From Chengkuizengella marina (GTDB taxonomy: Bacteria; Bacillota; Bacilli; Paenibacillales; KCTC-33759), in NCBI RefSeq assembly GCF_009910845.1, contig NZ_SIJB01000056.1, forward strand, positions 1 to 61,854: 61,854 bases of DNA. The letters run 5' to 3'. Below, in pieces: positions 1 through 11,155 of this stretch. The notes under the pieces are model-generated. The model saw only the letters and a list, made by a program, of their open reading frames with translations. It did no database searches and had not been told where the DNA came from. Made by a program: the position numbers and the translations under genes. The first letter of the stretch is position 1, and every line of letters starts with the position of its first letter.

Positions 1-174
1 ACTACAGGTACCATTTTAATGATCTGCCTCTTTTTTTATGAAAAAAATATACCTTCAAAACTCATTTTGTGATACATAACATCTCCATAGTTTTATACTT
101 TTCACTTTTGTTTTTGTGTATAATAAGGTGAATATTTTAATTCATAACAAGTTCACTTTATAAAGGAGATTTTA

Positions 175-987
175 ATGAGTATTTCATTTCGTTATCCCAA
201 CAATATGTTTCTCGTTAATAATATGAACAACATTTTACAACAAAACATCTTATATCCCTTTGCCTTTGATGAAGTAGCTTGTAGAAAAGTTGGGTTAGGA
301 CAAACCCCTATGATTCATGTGTGGAGACATGAGAAAGCTTTTATATTAGGAATGCGTGATTGGAAGCTTCCTAATGCAAAAGAAGCGGTTGAGTGGTTGC
401 AACAGCAAGGGTATGATGTAATGGTTCGACATTCTGGAGGAGCAGCTGTTCCTTTGGATAAAGGGGTTGTCAATATTTCCATTATATTACCTAAGCCAAT
501 CGGTAAAATAAATATTCATCATGATTTTGAAATTATGTATCAATTTATGAAAAATACGTTGAGTGATTTTTCCCGGGAAATAAATAAGGGAGAGGTTCCA
601 GGTTCTTATTGCCCTGGAGAATACGATTTAAGTATCGATGGATTCAAGTTTTGTGGAATTGCACAAAGACGACAAACGAAATCTTTTATCATTCATGCAT
701 TTGTTATCGTAGAAGACAGTGGCTCTAATCGTGCTGCTCTTGTGCGTGATTTTTATAAAATAGCAGCTGGACAAACAGATAAATTTATAGAATATCCACA
801 TGTGAGACCAACCAGCACAGCTAGTTTATCTGAATTAACGAATCTAAATTCAGTTGAAACATTTGTGAATCATGTGAAGCAGTATGTCTCAACTGAGGCA
901 AACATATTTGAACAGAACAATCTAGATGACAATGATGAGGTCCTAGAGATGATGAAACGGATTAAATCAAGGTATTCTGTATCTTAA
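175..987 (+). CDS. lipL: Octanoyl-[GcvH]:protein N-octanoyltransferase-like lipoyl relay enzyme
   Basis: This 270-residue protein belongs to the biotin/lipoate A/B protein ligase fold. It keeps the RHSGGAAV block (residues 85-92) and a GSYCPGEYDLS motif with a cysteine at residue 146, which matches the acyl-cysteine nucleophile of LipL-type amidotransferases rather than the ATP-using LplA ligases. LipL enzymes move octanoyl from GcvH to the E2 subunits of 2-oxoacid dehydrogenases. The PDH operon, whose E2 carries a lipoyl lysine, starts 1.3 kb downstream, which fits that job. The ATG is preceded by AAAGGAGAT at about 163-170. LipM-type octanoyltransferase is the main alternative; the sequence after the Cys (KFCGIAQRR) favours LipL. 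Confidence 0.82.
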   Translation: MSISFRYPNNMFLVNNMNNILQQNILYPFAFDEVACRKVGLGQTPMIHVWRHEKAFILGMRDWKLPNAKEAVEWLQQQGYDVMVRHSGGAAVPLDKGVVNISIILPKPIGKINIHHDFEIMYQFMKNTLSDFSREINKGEVPGSYCPGEYDLSIDGFKFCGIAQRRQTKSFIIHAFVIVEDSGSNRAALVRDFYKIAAGQTDKFIEYPHVRPTSTASLSELTNLNSVETFVNHVKQYVSTEANIFEQNNLDDNDEVLEMMKRIKSRYSVS

Positions 988-1190
988 ATGTAAAATAAAA
1001 TCATGTGATTATCCTACATATGGAAATTAAATACCTGTTAAGTTGAAGGCTGTCCCTTTATGACAAGTTCTTTGTCTGATTTGTTTCATAGCCAATTCTT
1101 CGTCGTGCCCTCGCATAATGAATCCCAAAACATTTCTTTCATATTCAGATTTTTTACATGAACTTACAGATCTTTCGCTTGGACAACTTA

Positions 1191-1922
1191 TCAACTTTTC
1201 AAAAAATATTTCAAGATGTCATCAAGCTCATTTTGCCAAAAACCCCACAAATGTTCTCCGTCTTTTTCTACATATTTTAGCTTCGTTTTTCTCTTTAATA
1301 AAATTTCTTTCGTTACTCGATTGGCTTGAAGGAAATCAAAAGTATCTCTTTCTGTTTTTACCACATCCTCCCGCAAACCAATAAGCATATAAAGTTCTAA
1401 CCAAGATAAATCACCTTCTAACTCTATACGTGCTTGGGTACGGTCTAAAAAAGCACCAGATAAAGAAATCACTTTTTGAAATAGATGAGGATGGTCTAAA
1501 GCAATATGTAGAGAAACCGTTCCTCCTAAAGAGTCACCTGCAATGATCCGTTCACTTACATGGTTTCTCACAGGATACTTTTCCTCTATGAAAGGAAGAA
1601 GCTCCTGAATGAAAAACGCTTTATAAATCTCAAATCGTTCTCCTTCAGGGGCGTATTCAGACGTTCTCTTAGATAATTTCACATCAACTCCAACAATAAT
1701 AACTGGGTCTAAATCCTCCTCTAAAATAAGTCGAGTTGCATGTGTAGCAATTCTTCCAAAATTAAAAAACTGTTCGCCATCCTGGCAATATATCACAGGA
1801 TATGAAGATAACTCATTATAACCTGAAGGAAGATAAACTCGTAAACTTCTTACATCATCTAATATTTTGGATTGGATTTTCTCTTTGTTTATTGTTCTTT
1901 TGTAATATTGGACATCGCTCAT
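1191..1922 (-). CDS. Alpha/beta hydrolase, esterase D / Fes-like family
   Basis: A 243-residue cytosolic protein of the putative esterase family related to enterochelin esterase and esterase D. The nucleophile elbow GDSLGG is visible about residues 129-134, and the probable catalytic histidine sits in EHLWGFW near the C-terminus. There is no signal peptide. The chosen ATG (minus strand, 1922) lies 9 bases after a GGAAGG ribosome site; an in-frame TTG at 1931 and an ATG at 1928 are less well spaced. It is transcribed toward lipL and away from the PDH operon, so it is probably a single-gene unit. Substrate cannot be predicted; an acyl or siderophore ester is possible. Confidence 0.8.
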   Translation of the reverse strand: MSDVQYYKRTINKEKIQSKILDDVRSLRVYLPSGYNELSSYPVIYCQDGEQFFNFGRIATHATRLILEEDLDPVIIVGVDVKLSKRTSEYAPEGERFEIYKAFFIQELLPFIEEKYPVRNHVSERIIAGDSLGGTVSLHIALDHPHLFQKVISLSGAFLDRTQARIELEGDLSWLELYMLIGLREDVVKTERDTFDFLQANRVTKEILLKRKTKLKYVEKDGEHLWGFWQNELDDILKYFLKS

Positions 1923-1931
1923 AACCATCAA

Positions 1932-3370
<1,439 letters not shown>

Positions 3371-3373
3371 ATT

Positions 3374-4351
3374 ATGGCACAGATGACGATGATTGAAGCC
3401 ATTAAAGATGCAATGAGAGTTGAACTTGAAAGAGATGAAAATGTACTTTTGTTCGGTGAAGATGTAGGTCATGTCGGCGGTGTATTTCGTGCTACTGAAG
3501 GCTTGCAGAAACAATTTGGAGAAGATAGAGTTTTTGATACACCCTTAGCAGAATCAGGTATTGGTGGGTTAGCACTTGGCTTAGGTGTGCAAGGTTTTCG
3601 TCCAATTGCAGAAATTCAATTTATCGGTTTTATTTTTGAAGCGATGGATTCTATTTGTGCGCAAGCATCTCGTATGCGTTATCGTTCAGGTGGAAAATAC
3701 AATAGCCCCATTACGTTTAGAACGCCATTTGGAGGCGGGGTTCACGCACCAGAGCTTCATACCGATAGCCTGGAAGGTTTAATGATGCAGACACCTGGAA
3801 TCAAAGTTGTAGTACCATCTAATCCATACGATGCAAAAGGATTATTAATTTCTGCCATCCGTGATAACGATCCAGTATTTTTTATGGAGCATTTGAAACT
3901 ATACCGTTCTTTCAGAGGCGAAGTGCCTGAGGGTGAATACACGGTACCGATTGGAAAAGCAAATGTAGTACGTGAAGGCAGTGATGTGACCATTATTACT
4001 TATGGTAATATGGTTCATACTTCACAAAAAGCAGCAGAAGAATTAGAGAAGCAAGGGATTCAAGCAGAAGTGATAGATCTGCGTACTTTAATGCCTTTAG
4101 ATATAGAGACGATTGTGGAGTCAGTGAAAAAAACCAACCGTGCCATTGTAGTGCAAGAAGCACAAAAAACTTCAGGTGCAGCAGCAGAAATTATGGCTCA
4201 AATTAATGAAAAAGCCATTTTACACCTAGAAGCTCCAGTCATTAGAGTAACGGCACCAGATACTGTTGTTGCTTTTGGGCAAATCGAAAAAGAATGGCTG
4301 CCAAATGAAAAGAAAGTAATCGCAGGTGTAAAAGAAGTAATTAATTTTTAA
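3374..4351 (+). CDS. pdhB: Pyruvate dehydrogenase E1 component, beta subunit
   Basis: The 325-residue E1-beta partner of PdhA forms the alpha2-beta2 heterotetramer that hands acetyl groups to E2. The transketolase pyrimidine-binding domain fills the N-terminal half ([14 protein letters not shown], then AEIQFIGF) and the transketolase C-terminal domain the rest ([23 protein letters not shown]). The gene starts 3 bases after the pdhA stop and is followed 16 bases later by pdhC, so all four genes should be cotranscribed. Confidence 0.94.
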   Translation: MAQMTMIEAIKDAMRVELERDENVLLFGEDVGHVGGVFRATEGLQKQFGEDRVFDTPLAESGIGGLALGLGVQGFRPIAEIQFIGFIFEAMDSICAQASRMRYRSGGKYNSPITFRTPFGGGVHAPELHTDSLEGLMMQTPGIKVVVPSNPYDAKGLLISAIRDNDPVFFMEHLKLYRSFRGEVPEGEYTVPIGKANVVREGSDVTIITYGNMVHTSQKAAEELEKQGIQAEVIDLRTLMPLDIETIVESVKKTNRAIVVQEAQKTSGAAAEIMAQINEKAILHLEAPVIRVTAPDTVVAFGQIEKEWLPNEKKVIAGVKEVINF

Positions 4352-4367
4352 AAAGGAGGTTCATAAA

Positions 4368-5684
4368 TTGGGACTTTTTCAATATAAAATGCCAGAACTA
4401 GGCGAAGGTTTACATGAGGGAGAAATCGTAAAGTGGAACGTGAAACAAGGTGATACCATTAATGAAGACGATATTCTAATGGAGGTTCAAAACGATAAAG
4501 CTGTTGTTGAGGTTCCTTCACCAGTGACGGGTAAAATTGCCGAATTAAAAGTAGAAGAAGGTACGGTAGCTGTAGTCGGTGATATTTTGGCAACAATTGA
4601 AGTTGAAGGGGAAGTAGAAGCAAGTGCTGATGAACCAGCTGCAGAAGCTCAAGCAGAAACAGAACAGCCTACTAAAGAAGAAGTGGTCGTTGAAGTAAAA
4701 CAAGAAGATGTATCTGCTCAAGCACCTATACCAGTAGATCATCGAGAAGTTCTTGCAACACCAAGTGTTCGTAAACTTGCAAGAGATAAAGGGATACAAA
4801 TTACCCAAGTTCAAGGAACTGGAAAAAATGGACGTATAACTAAAGAAGATGTTCTTTCCTTCTCTGGAGGAGCACCAGTACAAGCAGAAGGAGCACCAAT
4901 TGAAGTTTTAGTTGAAGAGGAACAACCAAAACAAGCTGAAGCACCAACAAAGGGTGTAGCAGCTGTTTCCCCAGATGGAGAACAGTTAGAGGAAAGAGTT
5001 CCATTGAAAGGAATTCGTAAAGTCATTGCCAATGCAATGGTTAAATCCGTTTATACTGCACCACATGTTACGATCATGGACGAAGTAGACGTTATAAAAC
5101 TTGTCGAATATAGAGAGCAAGTAAAACCGTTAATGGAGAAAAAAGGCATCAAAGTAACTTACTTGCCTTATATCGTAAAAGCATTAGTTGCTGCAATACG
5201 TGAATATCCAGTTTTAAATGCATCCATTGATGACGACAAACAAGAGATTGTATATAAAAAATACTTTAACATTGGAATTGCTACAGATACAGATAATGGT
5301 TTAATGGTTCCTGTAGTTAAAAATGCAAATGCAAAAAACATTTGGACGATTGCTCAAGAAATTAAAGATTTGTCAATGGGTGCTCGTGAAGGTAAATTAG
5401 CTCCTAATCAGTTAAAAGGAAGCACCATAAGTATTACAAACATTGGCTCAGCAGGTGGAATGTTCTTTACTCCAGTTATTAATCATCCTGAAGTTGCAAT
5501 CTTAGGAACAGGACGTATTACGGAAAAACCGGTTGTAAAAGATGGAGAGCTTGTAGTCGGAAAAGTGATGGCATTGTCCTTAAGCTTTGATCACCGCATT
5601 ATTGATGGAGCGACAGCTCAATACACAATGAATTACATTAAACAGCTGTTAGAAGATCCACAGTTGTTAGTTATGGAGGTGTAA
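4368..5684 (+). CDS. pdhC: Dihydrolipoamide acetyltransferase (PDH E2)
   Basis: The 438-residue E2 core has one N-terminal lipoyl domain with the lipoyl lysine K44 in [10 protein letters not shown] flexible Ala/Glu-rich linker (about 80-125) follows, then a peripheral subunit-binding domain (about 130-170, [12 protein letters not shown]), a second acidic/Ala-rich linker, and the acetyltransferase domain. The catalytic His409 and Asp413 lie in DHRIIDGA. The start is a TTG at 4368 after a near-perfect AAAGGAGGT at 4352-4360. It accepts acetyl from PdhAB and passes electrons to PdhD; LipL at the window start may supply the octanoyl precursor. Confidence 0.94.
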   Translation: MGLFQYKMPELGEGLHEGEIVKWNVKQGDTINEDDILMEVQNDKAVVEVPSPVTGKIAELKVEEGTVAVVGDILATIEVEGEVEASADEPAAEAQAETEQPTKEEVVVEVKQEDVSAQAPIPVDHREVLATPSVRKLARDKGIQITQVQGTGKNGRITKEDVLSFSGGAPVQAEGAPIEVLVEEEQPKQAEAPTKGVAAVSPDGEQLEERVPLKGIRKVIANAMVKSVYTAPHVTIMDEVDVIKLVEYREQVKPLMEKKGIKVTYLPYIVKALVAAIREYPVLNASIDDDKQEIVYKKYFNIGIATDTDNGLMVPVVKNANAKNIWTIAQEIKDLSMGAREGKLAPNQLKGSTISITNIGSAGGMFFTPVINHPEVAILGTGRITEKPVVKDGELVVGKVMALSLSFDHRIIDGATAQYTMNYIKQLLEDPQLLVMEV

Positions 5685-5687
5685 AAC

Positions 5688-7100
5688 ATGGTAGTAGGAG
5701 ATTTCGTTGAAGAGGTTGATGTTTTAGTTGTTGGTGCTGGACCAGGAGGGTATGTAGCAGCCATTCGTGCCGCACAACTTGGTAAAAAAGTTACGATTGT
5801 TGATAAAGATGCACTTGGTGGAGTATGTTTAAATCGGGGTTGTATTCCATCTAAAGCTTTAATTTCAGCTGCAGAAAAATTTGAAGCACTAGCACATGGA
5901 GCAGACATTGGCATTCAAGCAGATAATGTAAACTTAGATTATGCTAAAGTGCAAGCATGGAAAGACGGTATTGTCCAAAAACAAACTGGTGGTGTTGGGT
6001 TCCTATTAAAGGGAAACAATGTTGAAATTTTAAGTGGAGAAGTATTTTTCATTGAAGAAAATGTAGCAAGTGTAAGCAACGATGAAGAAGGTAAACGTTT
6101 AAAGTTTAACTCATGTATAATTGCAACAGGTACAAGACCGATTGAATTAAAGACGTTCCCATTCGGTGATCGTATTATCTCTTCAACTGAAGCGTTATCT
6201 TTACAAGAAATTCCGAAAAGTATGGTTGTGATTGGTGGAGGTTACATTGGAATCGAATTAGGGCAAACTTATGCTAAGTTTGGAACTAAGGTGACCATCT
6301 TAGAAGGAGCGGACACGATCTTACCTGGTTTTGAAAAAGAGATGACACGTTTTGTCAGCAAAACTTTAAAAAAATCAGGCGTTGAAGTGTATAACAATGC
6401 GATGGCAAAAAGCTCAGAAGTAACGGACAATGATGTGACTGTGACCTTTGAAGTGAAAGGTGAAGAAAAACAAGTGACAGCCGAATACGTACTTGTTACA
6501 GTAGGTCGCCGTCCAAACACAGATCAACTAGGTCTTGAAAATATTGGCGTGAAACTGACAGATCGTGGATTAGTGGAAATTGATCATCAGTGTAAAACAA
6601 GTGTACCTAACATTTATGCAATAGGAGATATCGTAGAAGGTTATGCATTAGCACATAAAGCAAGTTATGAAGGAAAAGTTGCAGCAGAAGTCATTGCTGG
6701 CAAACCTAGTATTATTGATTATAAAGCGATTCCAGAAGTTGTTTTTTCTGATCCAGAAATGGCGAGTGTTGGATTGAAGGAAAGAGATGCAAAAGAAAAA
6801 GGAATTGACATTGTAATGAATAAATTTAATTATGGTGGTAACGGACGTGCCATGTCCAAAAATGCTACAGATGGATTTGTAAAAGTCATTGCGGAAAAAG
6901 AAACAGGTATCGTGCTTGGTGGACAAATCGTAGGTCAAGAGGCTTCCAACTTAATTGCTGAACTCGGTTTAGCTGTGGAAATGGGCTCAACCTTAGAGGA
7001 TATTTCTTTAACCATCCATGCCCATCCTTCATTGGGAGAAATCGTAATGGAAGCAGCAGAAGGTGCGTTAGGCCATGGAGTCCATCAAATAAAAAAATAA
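5688..7100 (+). CDS. pdhD: Dihydrolipoamide dehydrogenase (PDH E3)
   Basis: The 470-residue flavoprotein reoxidises dihydrolipoyl groups using NAD+. The FAD-binding GAGPGG motif is at 16-21 and the redox disulfide cysteines are C47 and C52. An NAD-binding GGGYIG motif follows in the middle, and the C-terminal dimerisation domain carries the catalytic base in HAHPSLGE. It is the last gene of the operon, 3 bases after pdhC, and a strong terminator follows at 7187. Its E3 may also serve other 2-oxoacid dehydrogenases. Confidence 0.95.
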   Translation: MVVGDFVEEVDVLVVGAGPGGYVAAIRAAQLGKKVTIVDKDALGGVCLNRGCIPSKALISAAEKFEALAHGADIGIQADNVNLDYAKVQAWKDGIVQKQTGGVGFLLKGNNVEILSGEVFFIEENVASVSNDEEGKRLKFNSCIIATGTRPIELKTFPFGDRIISSTEALSLQEIPKSMVVIGGGYIGIELGQTYAKFGTKVTILEGADTILPGFEKEMTRFVSKTLKKSGVEVYNNAMAKSSEVTDNDVTVTFEVKGEEKQVTAEYVLVTVGRRPNTDQLGLENIGVKLTDRGLVEIDHQCKTSVPNIYAIGDIVEGYALAHKASYEGKVAAEVIAGKPSIIDYKAIPEVVFSDPEMASVGLKERDAKEKGIDIVMNKFNYGGNGRAMSKNATDGFVKVIAEKETGIVLGGQIVGQEASNLIAELGLAVEMGSTLEDISLTIHAHPSLGEIVMEAAEGALGHGVHQIKK

Positions 7101-7186
7101 ATAACTTCATTAGTTTTATTCGAATTGGCGGCGGCGAATCATCTGAGACTTAATTTGTATAAATTGAATTGATCTAAAGTGAACTG

Positions 7187-7226
7187 CAAACGTGCTAATG
7201 GAAAAATTTCATTAGCACGTTTTTTA
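7187..7226 (+). terminator. Intrinsic terminator of the pdh operon
   Basis: AACGTGCTAATG (7189-7200) pairs perfectly with CATTAGCACGTT (7210-7221) across a 9-base loop, followed by a T run. It closes the pdhABCD transcript. Confidence 0.93.
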
Positions 7227-7347
7227 CTAATGTGCGTAGATATGATCTAGTTAACACACAAGGGATAAACGATAGCCATCTTTGGAATATTAACCATGTC
7301 AAAGGTTTTCTTTCGATGCAGAATGTAAAATTTAGGAGGAATAGACA

Positions 7348-8151
7348 GTGAAGAAAACAAAACTACCAAGATTATTGGTTTGTATATGTGTAATATTCGG
7401 TTTGGTGATGAGTGCAAACTTTGTTCATAGCGTGCATGGGTATGCCGGGGACGTTTATCATTTTGGATTGAAGAAGAGTCGAAATGGGGAGCCGGCATCA
7501 ATAGAACAAGAGGGTTTTTTAGATCTTCTAAAAAAACATCGTGCTATTTTTCTTGGAGACACTTCTAAGAAAGTGTTGTATTTAACATTTGATAATGGAT
7601 ATGAAAATGGGAACACGATAAAAATTTTGGATGTATTAAATGAAAAAAGGGTACCCGCTGTTTTTTTTGTCACAGGTCAATATGTAAAAGAACAACCTGA
7701 TTTATTAAAACGAATGGTAAATGAAGGGCATTTGATTGGGAATCATTCTTGGGGACACCCTGATATGTCTACCATTTCTGATGAAAGTATTGAAGAGGAG
7801 TTGGATAAGGTACGGGAAGCAGTTGCAGAGGTGACAGGGCAGTGGCAAATGGAATATATGAGACCTCCAAGAGGGATTTTTAATGATCGAGTGTTGGAAA
7901 TAAGCAGTAAGTTAGGATATACGAATGTTTTCTGGTCAATAGCATACAAAGATTGGGATACAAAAGAGCAAAAGGGCTGGAAATACGCTTATGACCATGT
8001 GATGAGGCAGCTTCACCCTGGGGCTGTAATTCTTTTGCATTCCGTATCAGAGGACAATGCAGAAGCATTGGATATTATTATTGATGATGCGCGCAAACAA
8101 GGGTATACTTTTAAACGGATAGATGAGTTAAGTGTGAAAAATTATCAATAA
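7348..8151 (+). CDS. pdaA: Delta-lactam-biosynthetic polysaccharide deacetylase
   Basis: The 267-residue protein has an N-terminal hydrophobic segment (about 8-27, signal or anchor) and a NodB-type deacetylase domain. The TFDNGYENG metal motif replaces the canonical TFDDG, a variant typical of PdaA; NHSWGHP supplies the histidines and RPPRG the arginine. PdaA removes acetyl groups from N-acetylmuramic acid so that muramic-delta-lactam can form in the spore cortex, a prerequisite for germination lysis. The start is a GTG 8 bases after TTAGGAGGAA. It sits alone between the pdh terminator and hflK. Confidence 0.9.
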   Translation: MKKTKLPRLLVCICVIFGLVMSANFVHSVHGYAGDVYHFGLKKSRNGEPASIEQEGFLDLLKKHRAIFLGDTSKKVLYLTFDNGYENGNTIKILDVLNEKRVPAVFFVTGQYVKEQPDLLKRMVNEGHLIGNHSWGHPDMSTISDESIEEELDKVREAVAEVTGQWQMEYMRPPRGIFNDRVLEISSKLGYTNVFWSIAYKDWDTKEQKGWKYAYDHVMRQLHPGAVILLHSVSEDNAEALDIIIDDARKQGYTFKRIDELSVKNYQ

Positions 8152-8253
8152 GTTTGCTTTCCTATTTGAAACCAGACTGATACAATAACGTATAGAATGG
8201 TTGAAATAATCATACATAATATTGGGAAAGAAATAGAGAGGGGAAAAGAAAAT

Positions 8254-9270
8254 ATGGAAGTCATTAATGGGGAAGGAAAGTCGACTAACAACTCCCAGCT
8301 GCCTCCGTTGCCTCCAGGAACGGTCAAAAAAGTGGTAGTAGGAATTATAATCCTTTTAGTAGGATTAGCTGGAATAACGATGTTTTACACCGTAGAGGAG
8401 CAAGAGCATGCTGCAATCTTAACCTTTGGGAAATATACAGATACTGTGGTGGAATCAGGGTTGCATTTTAAAGCACCTTATCCAATTCAACAAGTTGTTA
8501 AATTACCAGCGAAAAGAACACAGCAAATTTATATCGGTTACGATGTAATTAATGGGCAAACCGTAGCAAAAGAGGAAGAAGCCCTAATGATTACAGGGGA
8601 TGAAAACATTGTTTCCGCAGACGCAGTTGTGGAGTGGAGAATTAGTAATGTTAGAGATTATTTATACAACATTGAGAACCCAGAAGAATTTCTCAAAAAT
8701 TCAGCTATTGCATCCATTCGTTCTGTAATGGGGTCTACGAATTTAGATTTTGCCATTACAGAAGGTAAAACGCAAATTCAAAGTGATGTGTATGAAAAAT
8801 TAATTAAATTACAAGAAATTTACGCTACAGGTATACAAGTTATGGATATTAAATTTCAGGATATAGAGCCACCTGAAGGAGAAGTGCAAGCTGCCTTTAA
8901 AGCTGTTACAGATGCAAGAGAAGAAAAGAATACAAAAATTAATAATGCTCAGGAATATATGAATGATCGCTTGCCAAAAGCTAGAGGGGAAGCACAAGCA
9001 TTAATTGAGAACGCAGAAGCAGAGAAGAAATCTCGTGTCTTAAACGCACAAGGTGACGTTGAAAAATTTAATGCTATTTATACTGAATATGCGAAAAGTC
9101 CTACGATTACAGAAAATCGCTTAGTGATAGAAACGTTGGAAAAAATTCTTCCAAATGCGAAAGTTGTAGTTACAGATGATTCAGGGGATACCGTAAAATA
9201 CTTACCTTTAAATGAACTGATGAATCCTAAATCTACAAATAAATCATCACAAGGAGGAGAGGGACAATGA
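8254..9270 (+). CDS. hflK: Membrane protease-modulating protein HflK (SPFH/band 7)
   Basis: A 338-residue SPFH family protein with a cytoplasmic N-tail rich in Pro (PPLPPG), one transmembrane helix (about 29-48) and an extracytoplasmic band-7 domain ending in a helical, charged stalk (EAQALIENAEAEKKS). HflK and HflC co-assemble into cages that surround FtsH in proteobacteria; the same role is assumed here. The ATG at 8254 follows AGAGAGGGGA; an in-frame ATG at 8197 lacks a ribosome site. The last four bases overlap the start of hflC (ATGA), showing translational coupling. Confidence 0.88.
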   Translation: MEVINGEGKSTNNSQLPPLPPGTVKKVVVGIIILLVGLAGITMFYTVEEQEHAAILTFGKYTDTVVESGLHFKAPYPIQQVVKLPAKRTQQIYIGYDVINGQTVAKEEEALMITGDENIVSADAVVEWRISNVRDYLYNIENPEEFLKNSAIASIRSVMGSTNLDFAITEGKTQIQSDVYEKLIKLQEIYATGIQVMDIKFQDIEPPEGEVQAAFKAVTDAREEKNTKINNAQEYMNDRLPKARGEAQALIENAEAEKKSRVLNAQGDVEKFNAIYTEYAKSPTITENRLVIETLEKILPNAKVVVTDDSGDTVKYLPLNELMNPKSTNKSSQGGEGQ

Positions 9271-10142
9271 AGAATCAAAAAAAATTAATAACAGCAATCA
9301 TTGTTGTAGCTTTAGTTATTCTATTGGGATTTACCTCTCTCTTTATTGTGAATGAAGGGGAATACAAAGTCGTATTACAGTTTGGGGAAGCTGTTCAAAT
9401 TTATCAAGACCCAGGAATTAAATTTAAAATTCCGTTTATACAATCTGTGACTTCACTTCCAAAAAGACAAATGTTATATGATAGCAATCCAACACCGATT
9501 TTAACAAAGGACAAAAAACCGATTGAAGTCGATAATTACACAGTCTGGAGAATTGAGAATCCGAAACAATTTTTACAAACCGCACAGACGATAAGTAATG
9601 GTGAAAAAAGAATTGACAATGCTGTATATAACACTGTAAGACGTAAATTGTCTGAGATTGATTATGGAGATATAATTAGTGAAACTGGATCTGCACGTGG
9701 AGATTTAAACAAACAAATTTCCGATGAAGTAGCAAGTGTATTAGAACGTGATGAATATGGAATTAAAATTGTAGATGTGCGTATTAAAAGAACAGATTTA
9801 CCGAATGAAAATAAAGAGAGTGTATTTAAGCGCATGATCTCAGATCGCCGTGCCATTGCTGCTAGATACCTTTCTGAGGGTGATGAGGAATATCGTAAAA
9901 TTACTTCCAATGCTGATCGTTTAGCAAAGGAACTTATAGCAGAGGCTCAAGCAACTTCTAAGAAAATTATTGCTGAAGGAGAACAAGAAGCAGCAAGTAT
10001 ATACAATGCAGCTTATGGAAAAGACGCTGAGTTTTATAACTTGTATCGAACTTTAGAAAGTTATATAACGACCTTCCAAGGTGAACCGATCATTATGTTA
10101 CCAATTACGTCACCATATGCACAGATTTTATTAGGAAGATAA
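9267..10142 (+). CDS. hflC: Membrane protease-modulating protein HflC (SPFH/band 7)
   Basis: The 291-residue partner of HflK begins with a single transmembrane helix (about 7-28), followed by a band-7 domain (FIVNEGEYKVVLQFGE onward) and a long alanine/glutamate-rich helix (about 195-245). It overlaps hflK by four bases and follows GGAGGAGAGGG. A terminator lies 48 bases downstream, so hflKC is a two-gene unit. ftsH is not nearby. Confidence 0.9.
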   Translation: MKNQKKLITAIIVVALVILLGFTSLFIVNEGEYKVVLQFGEAVQIYQDPGIKFKIPFIQSVTSLPKRQMLYDSNPTPILTKDKKPIEVDNYTVWRIENPKQFLQTAQTISNGEKRIDNAVYNTVRRKLSEIDYGDIISETGSARGDLNKQISDEVASVLERDEYGIKIVDVRIKRTDLPNENKESVFKRMISDRRAIAARYLSEGDEEYRKITSNADRLAKELIAEAQATSKKIIAEGEQEAASIYNAAYGKDAEFYNLYRTLESYITTFQGEPIIMLPITSPYAQILLGR

Positions 10143-10189
10143 CGAAGTAATACCAGTATAGTAGATTTATAGATCTTATGAACTATATC

Positions 10190-10236
10190 AAAGCATAGGA
10201 GTCCTATTTTTAGGAAAAAACTCCTATGCTTTTATT
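10190..10236 (+). terminator. Intrinsic terminator after hflC
   Basis: AAGCATAGGAGT (10191-10202) pairs with ACTCCTATGCTT (10220-10231), and a T-rich tail follows. Confidence 0.9.
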
Positions 10237-10339
10237 AATATATTCAGCAGGATTTTTTTCCTATCTGTCGAAGATCAATTGTTAATGTATAAAAAGAACA
10301 TAAATTGACGATTGTTATCACTTTGAAGGAGATCAGCAT

Positions 10340-11155
10340 ATGAACAAAAGTACAATTATTGGTTTAATTATTGGATTACTGTCATTAGGTTTTGGAATGG
10401 TATTAAAAGGAGCAAGTCTGTTATCTTTATTTAATTCTGCTGCAATTCTTATCATCATTGGAGGAACGATTGCATCTGTTATGATTGGTTTCCCAATGTA
10501 TGAACTAAAAAAAATTCCTCAATTATTTAAAATTCTTTTTACGGAGCAAAAATTATTAACACAACAAGAAACCATTTCTGTATTTAAGGACTGGGCGATG
10601 ATAACAAGAAGAGAAGGGCTGCTTGTTCTTGAAAATAAAATGAATGATATTGATGAACCTTTTCTGAAAAACGGGATGCGAATGATTATTGATGGTAATG
10701 ATCCTGATTTTGTCAGAGAGGTTTTAATGGAAGATATAGCTGCAACTGAAAACAGACATGAGGCTGGAGCGCAAATCTTTACACAAGCGGGTACTTATGC
10801 CCCTACTTTAGGTGTGTTAGGAGCTGTTGTTGGTTTGATCGCAGCTTTAAGTACTTTAAATGATGTAGATATTTTAGGTCGTTCGATTGCCGCTGCATTT
10901 ATTGCAACTTTATTAGGTATCTTTACGGGGTATGTGTTATGGCACCCATTTGCCAATAAATTAAGACGTTTATCTCAAAGGGAAATTGAGTTAAAATTAA
11001 TGATGGTTGAAGGGTTGCTTTCTATTCAATCAGGTATTTCAAGTGCTGCGATTCAACATAAGTTATCCGTATTTCTTCCTCAAAATGAACGTGATCAGGA
11101 TGGGAAAGGTAGTAAGGAGCGTGTAGCCAATGAAACGTACGCGGAAGTTAGATAA
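10340..11155 (+). CDS. motA: Flagellar motor stator protein MotA
   Basis: A 271-residue, four-helix membrane stator subunit. The N-terminal pair of helices covers about 5-50 (GFGMVLKGASL), followed by the cytoplasmic loop that contacts FliG, then the third and fourth helices (about 148-205) with APTLGVLGAVVGLIAAL. Sequence in these helices matches proton-type MotA of Bacillus better than the sodium-type MotP. The ATG follows AAGGAGATC, and the 3' end overlaps motB by 26 bases. Confidence 0.92.
   Translation: MNKSTIIGLIIGLLSLGFGMVLKGASLLSLFNSAAILIIIGGTIASVMIGFPMYELKKIPQLFKILFTEQKLLTQQETISVFKDWAMITRREGLLVLENKMNDIDEPFLKNGMRMIIDGNDPDFVREVLMEDIAATENRHEAGAQIFTQAGTYAPTLGVLGAVVGLIAALSTLNDVDILGRSIAAAFIATLLGIFTGYVLWHPFANKLRRLSQREIELKLMMVEGLLSIQSGISSAAIQHKLSVFLPQNERDQDGKGSKERVANETYAEVR

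Noticed and set aside
1118-1384. 88-codon plus-strand frame overlapping the esterase
   Set aside because: It is antisense to a well-supported hydrolase gene and lacks a ribosome site; composition is that of a shadow frame.
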